Source of the DNA: Aspidiotus rigidus
Lineage: Eukaryota > Arthropoda > Insecta > Hemiptera > Diaspididae
Assembly: GCA_035079385.1 (NCBI GenBank)
Contig: JAVHKY010000003.1
Span: forward strand, 13,743,501-13,807,500
Direction of reading: 5' to 3'
Length of the DNA stretch: 64,000 nucleotides
Shown: positions 55,338 to 64,000 of the stretch, piece by piece
How positions within the stretch are numbered: the stretch's first letter is position 1
How the letters are laid out: every line of letters starts with the position of its first letter
Made by a program: the position numbers and the translations under genes
The notes under the pieces: generated by a model
Database searches by the model: none
The model's input: the letters and a program-made list of their open reading frames with translations, nothing else
What the model was told of the DNA's origin: nothing

Positions 55338-56965
55338 CAGAGTTTCTCAACCTTTCTTATATCGCGGCACATTTTTCCAGAAGACGATATTCCTGCGGCA
55401 CAGCATTTCCAGAACTTCGAATTGCAGCGAAAATTGTTGTGCGTTTTGACATTTGCATGTCTCTACAGATTACCTCTTCCTAATTTCAGAATTTGTTGCC
55501 TACAAGATGGCTATATGAGGGTTCACCTTCTTTCTCTATACTACAGTTCCGGGAAACAAGAGATCTTCCACCGGGACTAAAAAAATTTTGCCATCAATGT
55601 ACACAAAAGTGTCTGGATGTTCCCTGCATTTACTGGAAACCCTCTGGGCTCTTCTAATTTCGAAATTTATCAAGAAACATGAAATAAAATCTGTATTTTT
55701 AGCCAAGTCGCAGAAATTTCTTGATTTTTTTGACGGTGAGTGCAGGTTTGGACTCAAGTTTAAGTAATTATAACTGGAACTGAGGGCATTCAAAAATTGG
55801 AACACATCGGCCCGATAGTGCTTATGATTACTTTTTCGAGTAATTTTATTAATAAATAATTTAAATCAAAAAAAAAAAATCAAGATATCCAATAAATTAT
55901 TTAAAAAATTATTTTAAAAAAATTTAATAATAAATTAATATGAAAAAAATTAATAATCAATATTTTGATCATAATGAAAGTTAAAATAATTATTATTAAA
56001 TAAATTATAAATTTAATTTTAAATTGAATACAAAATATACAATTAATTTTATTTATGTTTCATTTTTTAATAAAAAATTTTATTCAATTATATTTAAATT
56101 GAATTTTTTCTTATTATTAGTATTAGAATTTTTTTATTCTATAATTTATTGTTGATAAATTATTTCAAAATAGAATAAGATCAGAGAAAATGATATATCG
56201 TCAGGGTATTCCATTTAAATTAAGATGTAATTCATTCATAAACATTAAAATAGATTGTATCCCTAATCAATTAAATAGAATTACAGATTAAATTATATAA
56301 ATTATTTTAACATAATTCTATTAATTCAACATCGAGGTAAGAAATTAAAAATATTTTATTTAATCATCCTGTTATCCTTGAGGATATGTGATGTGTCATG
56401 GGAAACCCAGGCATAAGTCGGAAAAAAATTGACTTCAAATTTGAACCAAACGACTAGAAATGAGTGAAGAATCATAATTATTGTGATGTGTCATGGGAAG
56501 CCTAGGCATAAGTCGGAGAATTTTTTTCCCCAGTTTTTGCCTAATTATGATTCTCTACTCATTTTCGAGTCGTTTGGTTCGAATTTGAAGTCAATTTTTT
56601 TTTCCGACTTATGCCTGGGTTTCCCACAACACATCACATATAATTATTAATTTAATTATTTAAATTTATTTTCTTATTTGAATTAACAAATTGAATTTCA
56701 AAAATTTACTTTGCACTAAAAATTGAAATTATTATTATTTCATCAAGTTTTTAAATTCGAAATTAAATATTATATTTATTTATATTAATAAAATATTTTT
56801 AATTTATATAGTTAAGTAATATTATTAATTTGTCAAATTATGAACAAAAATGGCAATCCTTTTTTAGTTCATGTTAATTTATGTTTTTCATAAAACTTTT
56901 GGGGTACACCTGAGGCGGGCTTGCGGCACAGTGATGTACCGCGGCACACCGGTTGAGAAACACTG
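55338..56965. mobile_element. hAT-like non-autonomous element
   Basis: 1628 bp with terminal inverted repeats CAGAGTTTCTCAACC and GGTTGAGAAACACTG, and an 8-bp target duplication CTGTAGCG at 55330-55337 and 56966-56973. The TIR type and 8-bp duplication fit hAT elements. The interior from about 55850 to 56870 is extremely AT-rich and has no transposase. A second copy begins at 63358. It contains a nested foldback element (56384-56642). Confidence 0.88.
56384..56642. mobile_element. Foldback (inverted-repeat) element nested in the hAT-like element
   Basis: Two arms of about 95 bp (56384-56478 and about 56545-56642) are reverse complements, beginning ATATGTGATGTGT and sharing GGGAAACCCAGGCATAAGTC. 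A second partial copy of the left arm (about 56482-56525, GGAAGCCTAGGCATAAGTC) lies between them. It would fold into a long hairpin. No coding potential. Confidence 0.75.
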
Positions 56966-58148
56966 CTGTAGCGCGTTGAGATACACCTTTTAACGAAACA
57001 GGATATTAATCCTAGGATCGCCGGCAGAACTTTGACTTCGAAGTTGAATACCGAGCATGAACTGCTATGCGACATGTAAACGCCCTTAGCAGCAGTCCCG
57101 TTGATAAAGTGAACCCTCAAGATGCGGAAACCATTGCTGATAAGGTTATTAACATCAAAAGAATGAATGAAATTGACTTAGACGACTGGGTACCAACGTC
57201 AGGACTTACTGAAGCTACAAACACACAAAAGCCAACTTCCAGGGGCAAAGAAATAAAAAGAGATTTTGTGTTGAAAAGGGGTAGACTGTATAGACGCACA
57301 GAGGGCGGATTGAAATGGGTCGTCCTTCGAAGTGCTCGCGCGCAAATATTAAGAATGTATCATGATGATAACGCGCACCCCGGAGTGACCAAAACAGAGA
57401 ATTAGCCAGACAACGTTTTTGGTTTCCAAAGCTTAGTAAATATGTAGAAGATTATTTGGGGGCATGCTTAAATTGCTTATATGGGAAGCCTAAACGAGGA
57501 GAATCAAGTGGGAAACTACATCCTATTCCCAAACCGTGCATACCAATGGATACCATTCATATGGATCATTTAAAGCCATTTGTACAAACAGCCAGGAAGA
57601 ATACCGGTTGTGAAAAATAATACTCGTAGCGAAGCAAGAAAATTTAGTGAAGAAGATAACGTGTTGATGGTCACTAATCAGAATCCTTCCACAAAAACTA
57701 AATTGAGATTTAAGGGGCTTATGTCCAAATGATAGATACAAAGTTGAGAACTTCGACAATTGGCACCGCACGTATGACGCAGTGCATGCGCCTGAACATC
57801 TAAAGCGCATAGAAATTTTTGCCGACCCTTCAGCTGAATCCGAGTCGGAAGAGTAATTAAATAAAATATGAGTAATTATCAATACACATATGAAATAGAA
57901 CCAGCGAAGAAAATAAAGAAAAAAGGAAAACCGATAAAACAATAAAACAAAGAAGAAAGAAGAATAAAAAGAAACTGAAGAAAAGAGGGCAAAAGAAACA
58001 AAGACAGAAAATAATACGTTATTGTCGATATCAGCATAAAAAACAAGATAAAAGCATAAAAATCGCGTGTGGATTTCTGACGACCTATATAATAACCAAT
58101 CACGGAAAAACTGTAAGGTGATAGGTCCACATTGCCGCATGAAAATGA

Positions 58149-58182
58149 TATAAAAACAGTAGCAGAAAGAGCAAATTTTCAC
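58149..58182 (+). promoter_or_regulatory. Predicted core promoter of the 239-codon ORF
   Basis: TATAAAAA at 58149-58156 with TTCACAGTT and its A at 58181, 32 nt downstream. The same architecture is seen at the flavoprotein genes (TTCAACAGTT) and the left LTR. The predicted 5'UTR is about 74 nt. Confidence 0.5.
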
Positions 58183-58254
58183 AGTTCGCGAATAAGTTGA
58201 GCAGTCATTTCTTGTTTTTTAATAGAAGATTGTTATTAACGAAGAAACGTCAAG

Positions 58255-58974
58255 ATGAACCCCGAGCGACGACGCAATCGAATGATTGATTTGTATTTGG
58301 CCGCATCGGATCACCTTATTCAGTCCTTGCTAGCTGAAATACGAGTTCTCCGAAGAGGCATTGGACTTTTACCGGCAGTGGCATACGAGTTGCCTACTAC
58401 ATTGCGTGCAGGATTCGAAGAATTATGCCTCGCACCGGATGTTCAGGGTCTATTGGGAGCTATTCGCGCAGCAAATGTTATTTCCATGGAGACAGCAACA
58501 CCCGTTGTACCACCGTCCAACCCTGGAAAAATTATTCAGGGAAAAGATCGCAATCTGAAACGACCTTCATCACCGATTCCGTTGGGTGGTCAGCGTGCGA
58601 CTCGCAATCTGAAACGACCTTCATCACCGATTCCGTTGGGTGGTCAGCGTGCCACAGTAGAAGTTTCCACTAAACACAAGTCACCAGCATGTGATTTGAA
58701 ACGGCAAGAACCAATGGCAGTAATGGAAAAGAAAATACAAGAACTCACGGGTGACAGAATCGATCAAGAGTTGGCAGACTTTGCGGCTAAATTGATGGCC
58801 GAAGACAAGGAGGAAAAAGATACCGGTACCTTAGCATTGAGTTTGTCGGTACAAGAGCAAACCGAATTAAACAAGGAAGACGATGCCAGAAAAGAAGAAC
58901 GTTGCAAGAGATGCCGAGTAAAGGGCGCACACGCGCTTTCGTGTTCTCTCCATCCGCGTCGTCGTCGCAGATAG
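58255..58974 (+). CDS. Unrecognised 239-residue protein with Cys/His tail
   Basis: An intact ATG-to-stop frame between the broken pol and the truncated right LTR. Residues about 1-82 look helical and hydrophobic in patches (MIDLYLAASDHLIQSLLAEI). Residues about 99-134 are an exact protein-level tandem repeat of NLKRPSSPIPLGGQRAT plus one residue (54 bp, 58549-58602 and 58603-58656). Residues about 160-215 are acidic and may form a coiled coil. The tail CKRCRVKGAHALSCSLHP has C-x2-C-x5-H-x3-C-x2-H spacing, a possible zinc-binding knuckle, followed by RRRRR. It has its own TATA/initiator and an AATAAA at 59373. It could be an accessory (env-position) ORF of the retroelement or a captured host gene. 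No family recognised. Confidence 0.6.
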   Translation: MNPERRRNRMIDLYLAASDHLIQSLLAEIRVLRRGIGLLPAVAYELPTTLRAGFEELCLAPDVQGLLGAIRAANVISMETATPVVPPSNPGKIIQGKDRNLKRPSSPIPLGGQRATRNLKRPSSPIPLGGQRATVEVSTKHKSPACDLKRQEPMAVMEKKIQELTGDRIDQELADFAAKLMAEDKEEKDTGTLALSLSVQEQTELNKEDDARKEERCKRCRVKGAHALSCSLHPRRRRR

Positions 58975-59393
58975 AATTGATAAGACGCGAGAACAATGTA
59001 CATATAATTTTTAAAAAGGTCCTTTTCAGGACCACCGAATGAATTTCTTAACAGGAAGAGTTGCTGTCTCTCTAGTGAAGAGTTTGGAGACCAAACTCCG
59101 TCAGGAAAGGCCGAATATTATGACCTGATAATTTCGTCAGTACGTGTTGATGACGCCTAGCGCGCCGTGTCCGGCGTTGTGTAAATAAAAAAGTGCAGCG
59201 TGATGTAGATAAAGAAAAAGGATAGAACCCCCCCCCCAAAAAAAAAAAAAAAAAATGTAAATGTAAATGTAATTGTTTGTGGTTTAGATTTAATTCCGTT
59301 GTCATTGTTGTCTTGTAGTTTTTTTTCGTTGTAATTCATATCGTTGTTGAAATGTGAAATTGTGTCGAAAAGAATAAAGAAAAATTTTTGTAT

Positions 59394-59555
59394 TTACGCT
59401 TTTATATAAAAAGACTCTTCGTTAGAAGACCAATAATGATACTGATTTAAGAAGACTTTTAGAGGAACGATCCTTATTTGCCGATATTAGAAGAAATCAC
59501 ATTTTACATATTATCGCTATGATATTTTGAACGAAGAAGCGATTTCACGACATCA
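59394..59555 (+). repeat. Truncated right LTR of gypsy-type element
   Basis: About 160 bp matching 51936-52095 with a few differences; similarity ends at CGACATC and unrelated sequence follows. An AATAAA (59373) lies just before it. Confidence 0.75.
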
Positions 59556-62384
59556 AACACTTTCACAAGATGATTTTGAGAGGGTATGGTTCGAAAAAGT
59601 TCGACGACCAAACGATCTTCATCGGAATCGTATCGAACGAAGTACAGGTCAACCTTCGAGTACGGAACTCTTTTATAGCGATGACGCAATTTCTTCCATT
59701 TCTTCTGTGCCTACGTCGAATAAAACTTCAAGGGGTCATTGTATTGTTTACATATTTATATGGTTCATATTTATTTACCCGATTACTTCAAAGTATTTTC
59801 TCACTATATACTTTCAAAGAGTTTTATTCTTTCGTGCGCATTTGTCGTTCGAGTTTATAAACAATTTCTTTTTTTCCTTTCGTTCGTTCTTCTCTTCAAA
59901 TTTTAATTACTTTTTGGTCTCGCGTCATGTTCCAAAGATTAAGTATTAAGTCAAGAAATGGATGAAATTCATAGTGCAACCAAATGACTTCGAGAACATA
60001 AAGGAAAACGGTAATTTTTCGTACTCAGCCTTCAAAACGATTTCTCGTCAGTTTTACATCAATATGAAACAAAATCGTATCCCTCCTCGTCATTTCCAAT
60101 TTACGAGTATACCAGGGTACACATTTTTTTCTCACATCTTATATTCATGATTGATGAAATTCAGAGAAATCGAGAAGGTAAATTTTTTAGATTATGAAAT
60201 GTAATAATATATACACTAAATCAATTTATACAGGTTGAACGATATATTGGAAAATTTCTTATTTCCACGTCCAATGGAGAATGAGGAAAAACTTTCTTCG
60301 TAAATCCTGAGGAATTTGGTAATAAATCATTCTTATTATCCGTACTTCTTCTGTTTATTCCATAAGGTGGGAGTGGTGGCCATGAAGTTGAACCGATCTT
60401 TCCGGAGTCTCGCTAGAGGGAAATTGGTAAGTTTGACCTTTTTCAACCAAGTATAAAATTGAACTCTGGAGTGGATCTTCCAAATAAGAAGTCAAAAATA
60501 AATCTTTCATCGAATATTTACCAAAATATTTGACGAGAATTAGGGAATGTCCGTGAATTACAATGATCAGTCATTTAGGACAGGGCGGAGGTCTAGTATA
60601 ATCTTACTAAATCTCATGCAGAGACGAGGCGGACGTCAGGAAAATCGCGTAATTCTTTTTTTCAGCCGAAAATATTGTAAACAGGTTAGTTGAAACGTCT
60701 TTCTTTATCAAAATATAACTGCAGATCACGTTTTTTCAATGAATTTAACGCAATCAAGCACAAATTAAAGTACCTACAACAAAAATGAGCATTTTGAATA
60801 ATTTTACGTGAACTAAATGGAGGGGGGGGGGGAGAGTCGAGTCAAATCTTACAATGTCTCACCAAAGGGTTGGGGGGTCGAAAAATCGCAAAAATAACCT
60901 CATGTAATGTATGGACGCCTCCGAAGACTTTTTCGTCTGAGCTTTTTTTACGTGAAATGTTCAATACAAATATCTCAATATGTACTTGAGTGTTAAATTT
61001 TTAAAATCATAACAAAAAATTTTCTATTCCCGAAGCAAATGTAAAGAAATTCATTCGGTCAGTATTTGGATCACTCGTATAAGAAGCGACGTTAAATATT
61101 TCCGTTTTCTTTACATCAACGTACGCCGTATTTTCCAAAATTCTATTTTCTTTCGAGAGGTCAGAACTTCAAAATTTCTAGGAGTCTTGTAACTACCATG
61201 CTTCTGGGTTGAAATATTCGAGTTGTGCACCTTGTATGTATGTATCAACGCTATAACGGCATTCGAATACTTTACACTTCAGAAAAGATAAGTAAAATTC
61301 TTGTCATTTTTATCTTCCACCTAATTATCAGTCACGAATATTCACTCCAAAATATCTGTAATTCATATTCAAATCGCGAGGGAGTAATTTTTGAGTGAGG
61401 ATTTGGAAAGTCGACTACTACAGTTATCCGATAATACTTGTTTTTTGTTTATATTTTTTCTCGTCTTTCTGTGTCTGTGAAATGTTTCTCTCTATTCAGA
61501 ACCAAAAAATTGAAAAGTTTTGAAAATTTGTTCGAAGTACGAAGATACGATACGTGTATTTTCTTCACCTCTATAAGGTGTTTACGCAATTGCTAGTTTT
61601 CTCTCGAACATTCTAGAACGTTTTGAAGGTTAAAAAGTTTATTGGTGCACTTATCGAGCTCGAATGAGCAAATCTTTTCGACGACGTAGGTATGTGAAAT
61701 GTTACCTATAACGTTGCAATATCTTTCATAAAGACGTCCTTATCTAACCACGAGTCGCTGATGTGCTAACTATTCTTGTAATCAGTGATTTCATGAATAT
61801 ATTATTTTGCTGTATGGTGTAAGCTTGAGAATTGAGTAACGGCGAAGAAATCGAACGTTAATTACTCTGTTTTTCTTTCCTTTCAGAATTAATCAGGCAC
61901 GTGGATGTATTTCAAAGAAAATCTATTCCGTATTCCGCGAAATTTCTCAATCGTGTTATTCTCCTTCTCGCACGTAGGGATAATTTTCAGAGAAGAGTAT
62001 ACTTCAAAGCTTGTGGCACGATGATAATCACGTGATTTTATAACACCGGGTAAGTTACTCGTATCACAATCATATTCGAGGAAAAATTGCGCAGTATTAT
62101 GATCGATGGGAGAAATTTTGACTGAGAATTGAATTACTCGTATATTTTTCAGATTTCAGTCGAAATTTCTGGAAGTTTCGTCCGTCCCTGGATGGTTGAA
62201 CATTTTCCAAGTCTCCATCCTCATCACTCTATAGCTTGATAGGAATTTATTCAAGTCTCCCTTCTCTTACACACAGCTAGAAAGTAGTCAAAATTTTACA
62301 CCTTAGCCCCCTTGCAAACATGCGGATCAAAGGCGAAATTTTTCATAAGTTACTTCCCGATAAATTTGCCAAACTCACCTTTTT
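59556..62384. other. Unannotated AT-rich sequence
   Basis: I see no gene or recognisable element. Open stretches at 59527-59949 and 59962-60150 have low-complexity Phe/Ser-rich or uncertain composition, and I do not call them. An 11-base G run occurs near 60822. Sequence complexity is otherwise ordinary. Confidence 0.5.
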
Positions 62385-62760
62385 CTATTGAAATACTGTG
62401 ACATTTGAGCACCGAGAGATTACCCTATTGTAGATTAAGATGCTAGGATTTCTTTCGGCTTCCAAGATTTTGATATTCTGAAGTGCGGTGAGCCTTTTCC
62501 CTTTCTTCATTAAATGCAAAAGTTGGACGTTCGTGGATTTATTGAACTGATGGTTTTCCTCAATTAGATGAGTCGCGAAGTTGAACTTGTTGAGGTTATT
62601 TTTCTCTAACACTTTTTCATGATCTGCTACTCTAATATTGAGTTCACGACCTGTCTGGCCGACGTAGACTCAATCAATAAGACGCCTCGAGCAAAAATAG
62701 GAATGGGACCTTTTAGATGAGAAAATTGTTGACGGTGTGGAAGGCCGGTTACAGGATGTG
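62385..62760 (-). pseudogene. Old Penelope-like GIY-YIG endonuclease remnant
   Basis: The minus strand reads, with frame breaks, LKGPIPIF.RGVL, then (about 62670-62620) VGQTGRELNIRVADHEKVLE, then FATHLIEENHQFN and LTALQNIKILEAERNP (62385-62612). These match in order the LKDPIPV, YIGETSRQMKVRVAEHL, FADHLINSGHSF and IALENIEIMRH blocks of the intact Penelope protein at 31156-33621. The divergence is large, so this is a different, much older Penelope lineage. RT is not visible. Confidence 0.75.
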
Positions 62761-63357
62761 TTGGCGAGTTATTTTAGAGATGCTGTGCCAAAGTTTTCCC
62801 ACGAAGGAGTGTACTTTAGTTTTTTCTCTTCTCTGATATGTATGGTGGTACGGGTTCAAGGCACGAAATGAGCGAATAAGAGATTTTGAAAACATTGAAG
62901 TCGTCGTCTTCGGCATTATACTCGATAGTTTTCACCTTCTTCTGAGGGCCAGTTTTACACGCGCGAGTTCATCGCTGACCTCAAGTTAGCTAAACCTCTC
63001 CTATTCTAATTACCTGAGATGCGTTATCCCAAGGTTAGCACCTAATGTAACATTCACATTATTTAAATTTTTAATAAATTATAGTAAATTTTTCAAAATT
63101 TTGAAAATTGCAAATGTAAATAAATTATTTAAAAATTTTAATATTTTGAAAATCAACTTGATTTCTTAATTTTTAAAATTAATAAATTATAAAAATGATT
63201 TATTAACCTGATTTGAATTAATTTGATTTAAAAATATAATTAAATAAATTTTCTTTATTAAATTATTATATGTATTTTATTCATTATGATTCTATAAATA
63301 CAATTTTAATAATTTAAACATTAAAATTTATAAAATAGAATATTACTGATTATAATA
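62761..63357. other. Unassigned sequence, AT-rich in its second half
   Basis: 62761-63050 may be further eroded Penelope sequence, but I cannot support it. 63050-63357 is almost pure A/T, similar in composition to the interior of the hAT-like element, and abuts the second copy of that element. Confidence 0.4.
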
Positions 63358-64000
63358 CAGAGTTTCTCAACCTTTCTTATATCGCGGCAAATTTTTCCAG
63401 AAGACAATATTCCTGCGGCACAGCATTTCCAGAACTTCAAATTGTAGCGAAAATTGTTGTGCGTTTTGACATTTGTAAGTCTCTACAGATTTCCTCCTCC
63501 TAATTTCAGAATTTGTTGCCTACAAGATGGCTATATGAGGCTTCACCTTCTTTCTCTATACTACAGTTCCGGGAAACAAGAGATCTTCCACCGGGACTAA
63601 AAAAATTTTGCCATCAATGTACACAAAAGTGTCTGGATGTTCCCTGAATTTACTGGAAACCCTCTGGGTTCTTCTAATTTCGAAATTTATCAGGAAACAT
63701 GAAATAAAATCTGTATTTTTAGCAAAGTCGCAGAAATTTCTTGATTTTTTGACAGTGAGTGCAGGTTTGGACTCAAGTTTAAGTAATTATAACTGGAACT
63801 GACGGCATTCAAAAATTGGAACACATCGGCCTGATAGTGCTTATGATTACTTTTTCGAGTAATTTTATTAATAAATAATTTAAATCAAAAGAAAAAAAAA
63901 TCAAGATATCCAAAAAATTATTTAAAAAATCATTTAAAAAAAAATTTAATAATAAATTAATATGAAAAAAATTAATAATCAATATTTTGATCATAATGAA
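63358..64000. mobile_element. Second copy of the hAT-like element, cut by the window end
   Basis: Starts with CAGAGTTTCTCAACC and matches 55338-55980 base for base apart from scattered substitutions and single-base indels. The right end is outside the window. The target duplication cannot be checked. Confidence 0.88.

Larger units (their letters stand above)
54200..57860 (+). pseudogene. Broken pol of gypsy-type element (RT, RNase H, integrase remnants)
   Basis: RT begins with LYQPYRLSYSEREFVKEHV (54200 on), continues in a second frame with the fingers/palm (QPFGLSNGGAVFQR) and YLDDI, then a stop at 54718. 54710-55337 holds the RT thumb (VLYLGHEIENGRIRPGMEKI) and RNase H (LHTDASSIGIAGILMQR). 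A hAT-like element is inserted at 55338. After it, 57067-57405 holds the integrase zinc-finger region (MYHDDNAHPGVTKTE). The catalytic core is cut short just after MDTIHMDHLKPF (57540-57580) and jumps to the C-terminal part ending SESEE near 57855. Confidence 0.85.
51936..59555 (+). mobile_element. Defective gypsy-type LTR retroelement
   Basis: The left LTR begins near 51936 and its first 160 bp or so recur at about 59394-59555 (AAGACTCTTCGTTA..AAGACC through GCGATTTC.CGACATC), where the right copy stops. A TATAAG with an initiator (52189-52218) marks the left LTR promoter. The left LTR may end near 52588 (inference). Inside, gag-like, protease-region and pol pieces are in several frames with stops. 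A hAT-like element interrupts the RNase H region, and most of the integrase core is missing. Not mobile by itself. Confidence 0.82.

Noticed and set aside
57523..58182. 219-codon minus-strand ORF with many Phe/Tyr/Ser residues
   Set aside because: It runs antisense through the end of pol, a purine-rich stretch and the promoter of the 58255 ORF; composition alone explains the hydrophobic look.
59527..59949. 140-codon open stretch beginning in the right LTR
   Set aside because: No ATG at its start, Phe/Ser low complexity in the second half, and the first part is LTR sequence.

Overview
The window is eukaryotic nuclear DNA, probably from an arthropod (inference). The evidence is a Penelope-like retroelement, a FLYWCH-type MULE transposon, pogo/Tigger, hAT and gypsy elements, AATAAA poly(A) signals, and core promoters with a TATA box about 30 nt upstream of a TCA-type initiator. 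There are no bacterial operons, rRNA, tRNA or CRISPR. The species cannot be named from the sequence.

Region 1, 1-51.7 kb, is an amplified gene array. Its unit, about 7.6 kb without insertions, carries (i) a short antisense-oriented fragment of a flavoprotein gene, (ii) a full-length intronless gene for a secreted FAD-dependent amine/L-amino-acid-oxidase-like glycoprotein, (iii) a 54-codon small ORF just downstream of that gene, and (iv) non-coding flank. Five full-length flavoprotein copies are open (8831-10609 -, 15370-17148 +, 26314-28107 -, 38566-40344 -, 47737-49506 -), along with four fragments (269-538, 24576-24845, 36860-37129, 45978-46247). Each copy has the same promoter: TATATAAG, an initiator 31 nt away, a heat-shock-element-like palindrome in the predicted 5'UTR, and further upstream a GCTCCACGTGGAGC palindrome.

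Positions 1-25113 form a giant inverted repeat: arms 1-11418 and 14561-25113 around a 3.1 kb spacer. Each arm holds one flavoprotein gene, one MULE with the same 9-bp target-site duplication (TSD), and one TIR element carrying palindromic AATCGGCA arrays. Three direct units (A, B, C) follow from 23.5 to 50.6 kb, then an older, eroded flank copy. Unit A is split by an intact Penelope-like element (29409-33761). Unit D carries a deleted pogo element (13069-13940), and unit C a decayed, end-truncated pogo element (44401-45915).

Region 2, 51.9-59.6 kb, is a defective gypsy-type LTR retroelement. Its pol is broken by stops and frameshifts, its integrase core is missing, and a hAT-like element (55338-56965, 8-bp TSD) sits in the RNase H region. 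Between pol and the truncated 3' LTR lies an intact 239-codon ORF with its own TATA/initiator, a 54-bp in-frame tandem duplication and a Cys/His tail; I do not recognise it.

Region 3, 59.6-64 kb, is mostly unannotatable. It holds a second, very old Penelope GIY-YIG remnant (about 62385-62760, -) and the start of a second copy of the hAT-like element (63358 to the window end).

The most notable system is the palindromic and tandem amplification of a secreted flavin oxidase, with signs of sequence exchange between copies and an antisense gene fragment in each unit.
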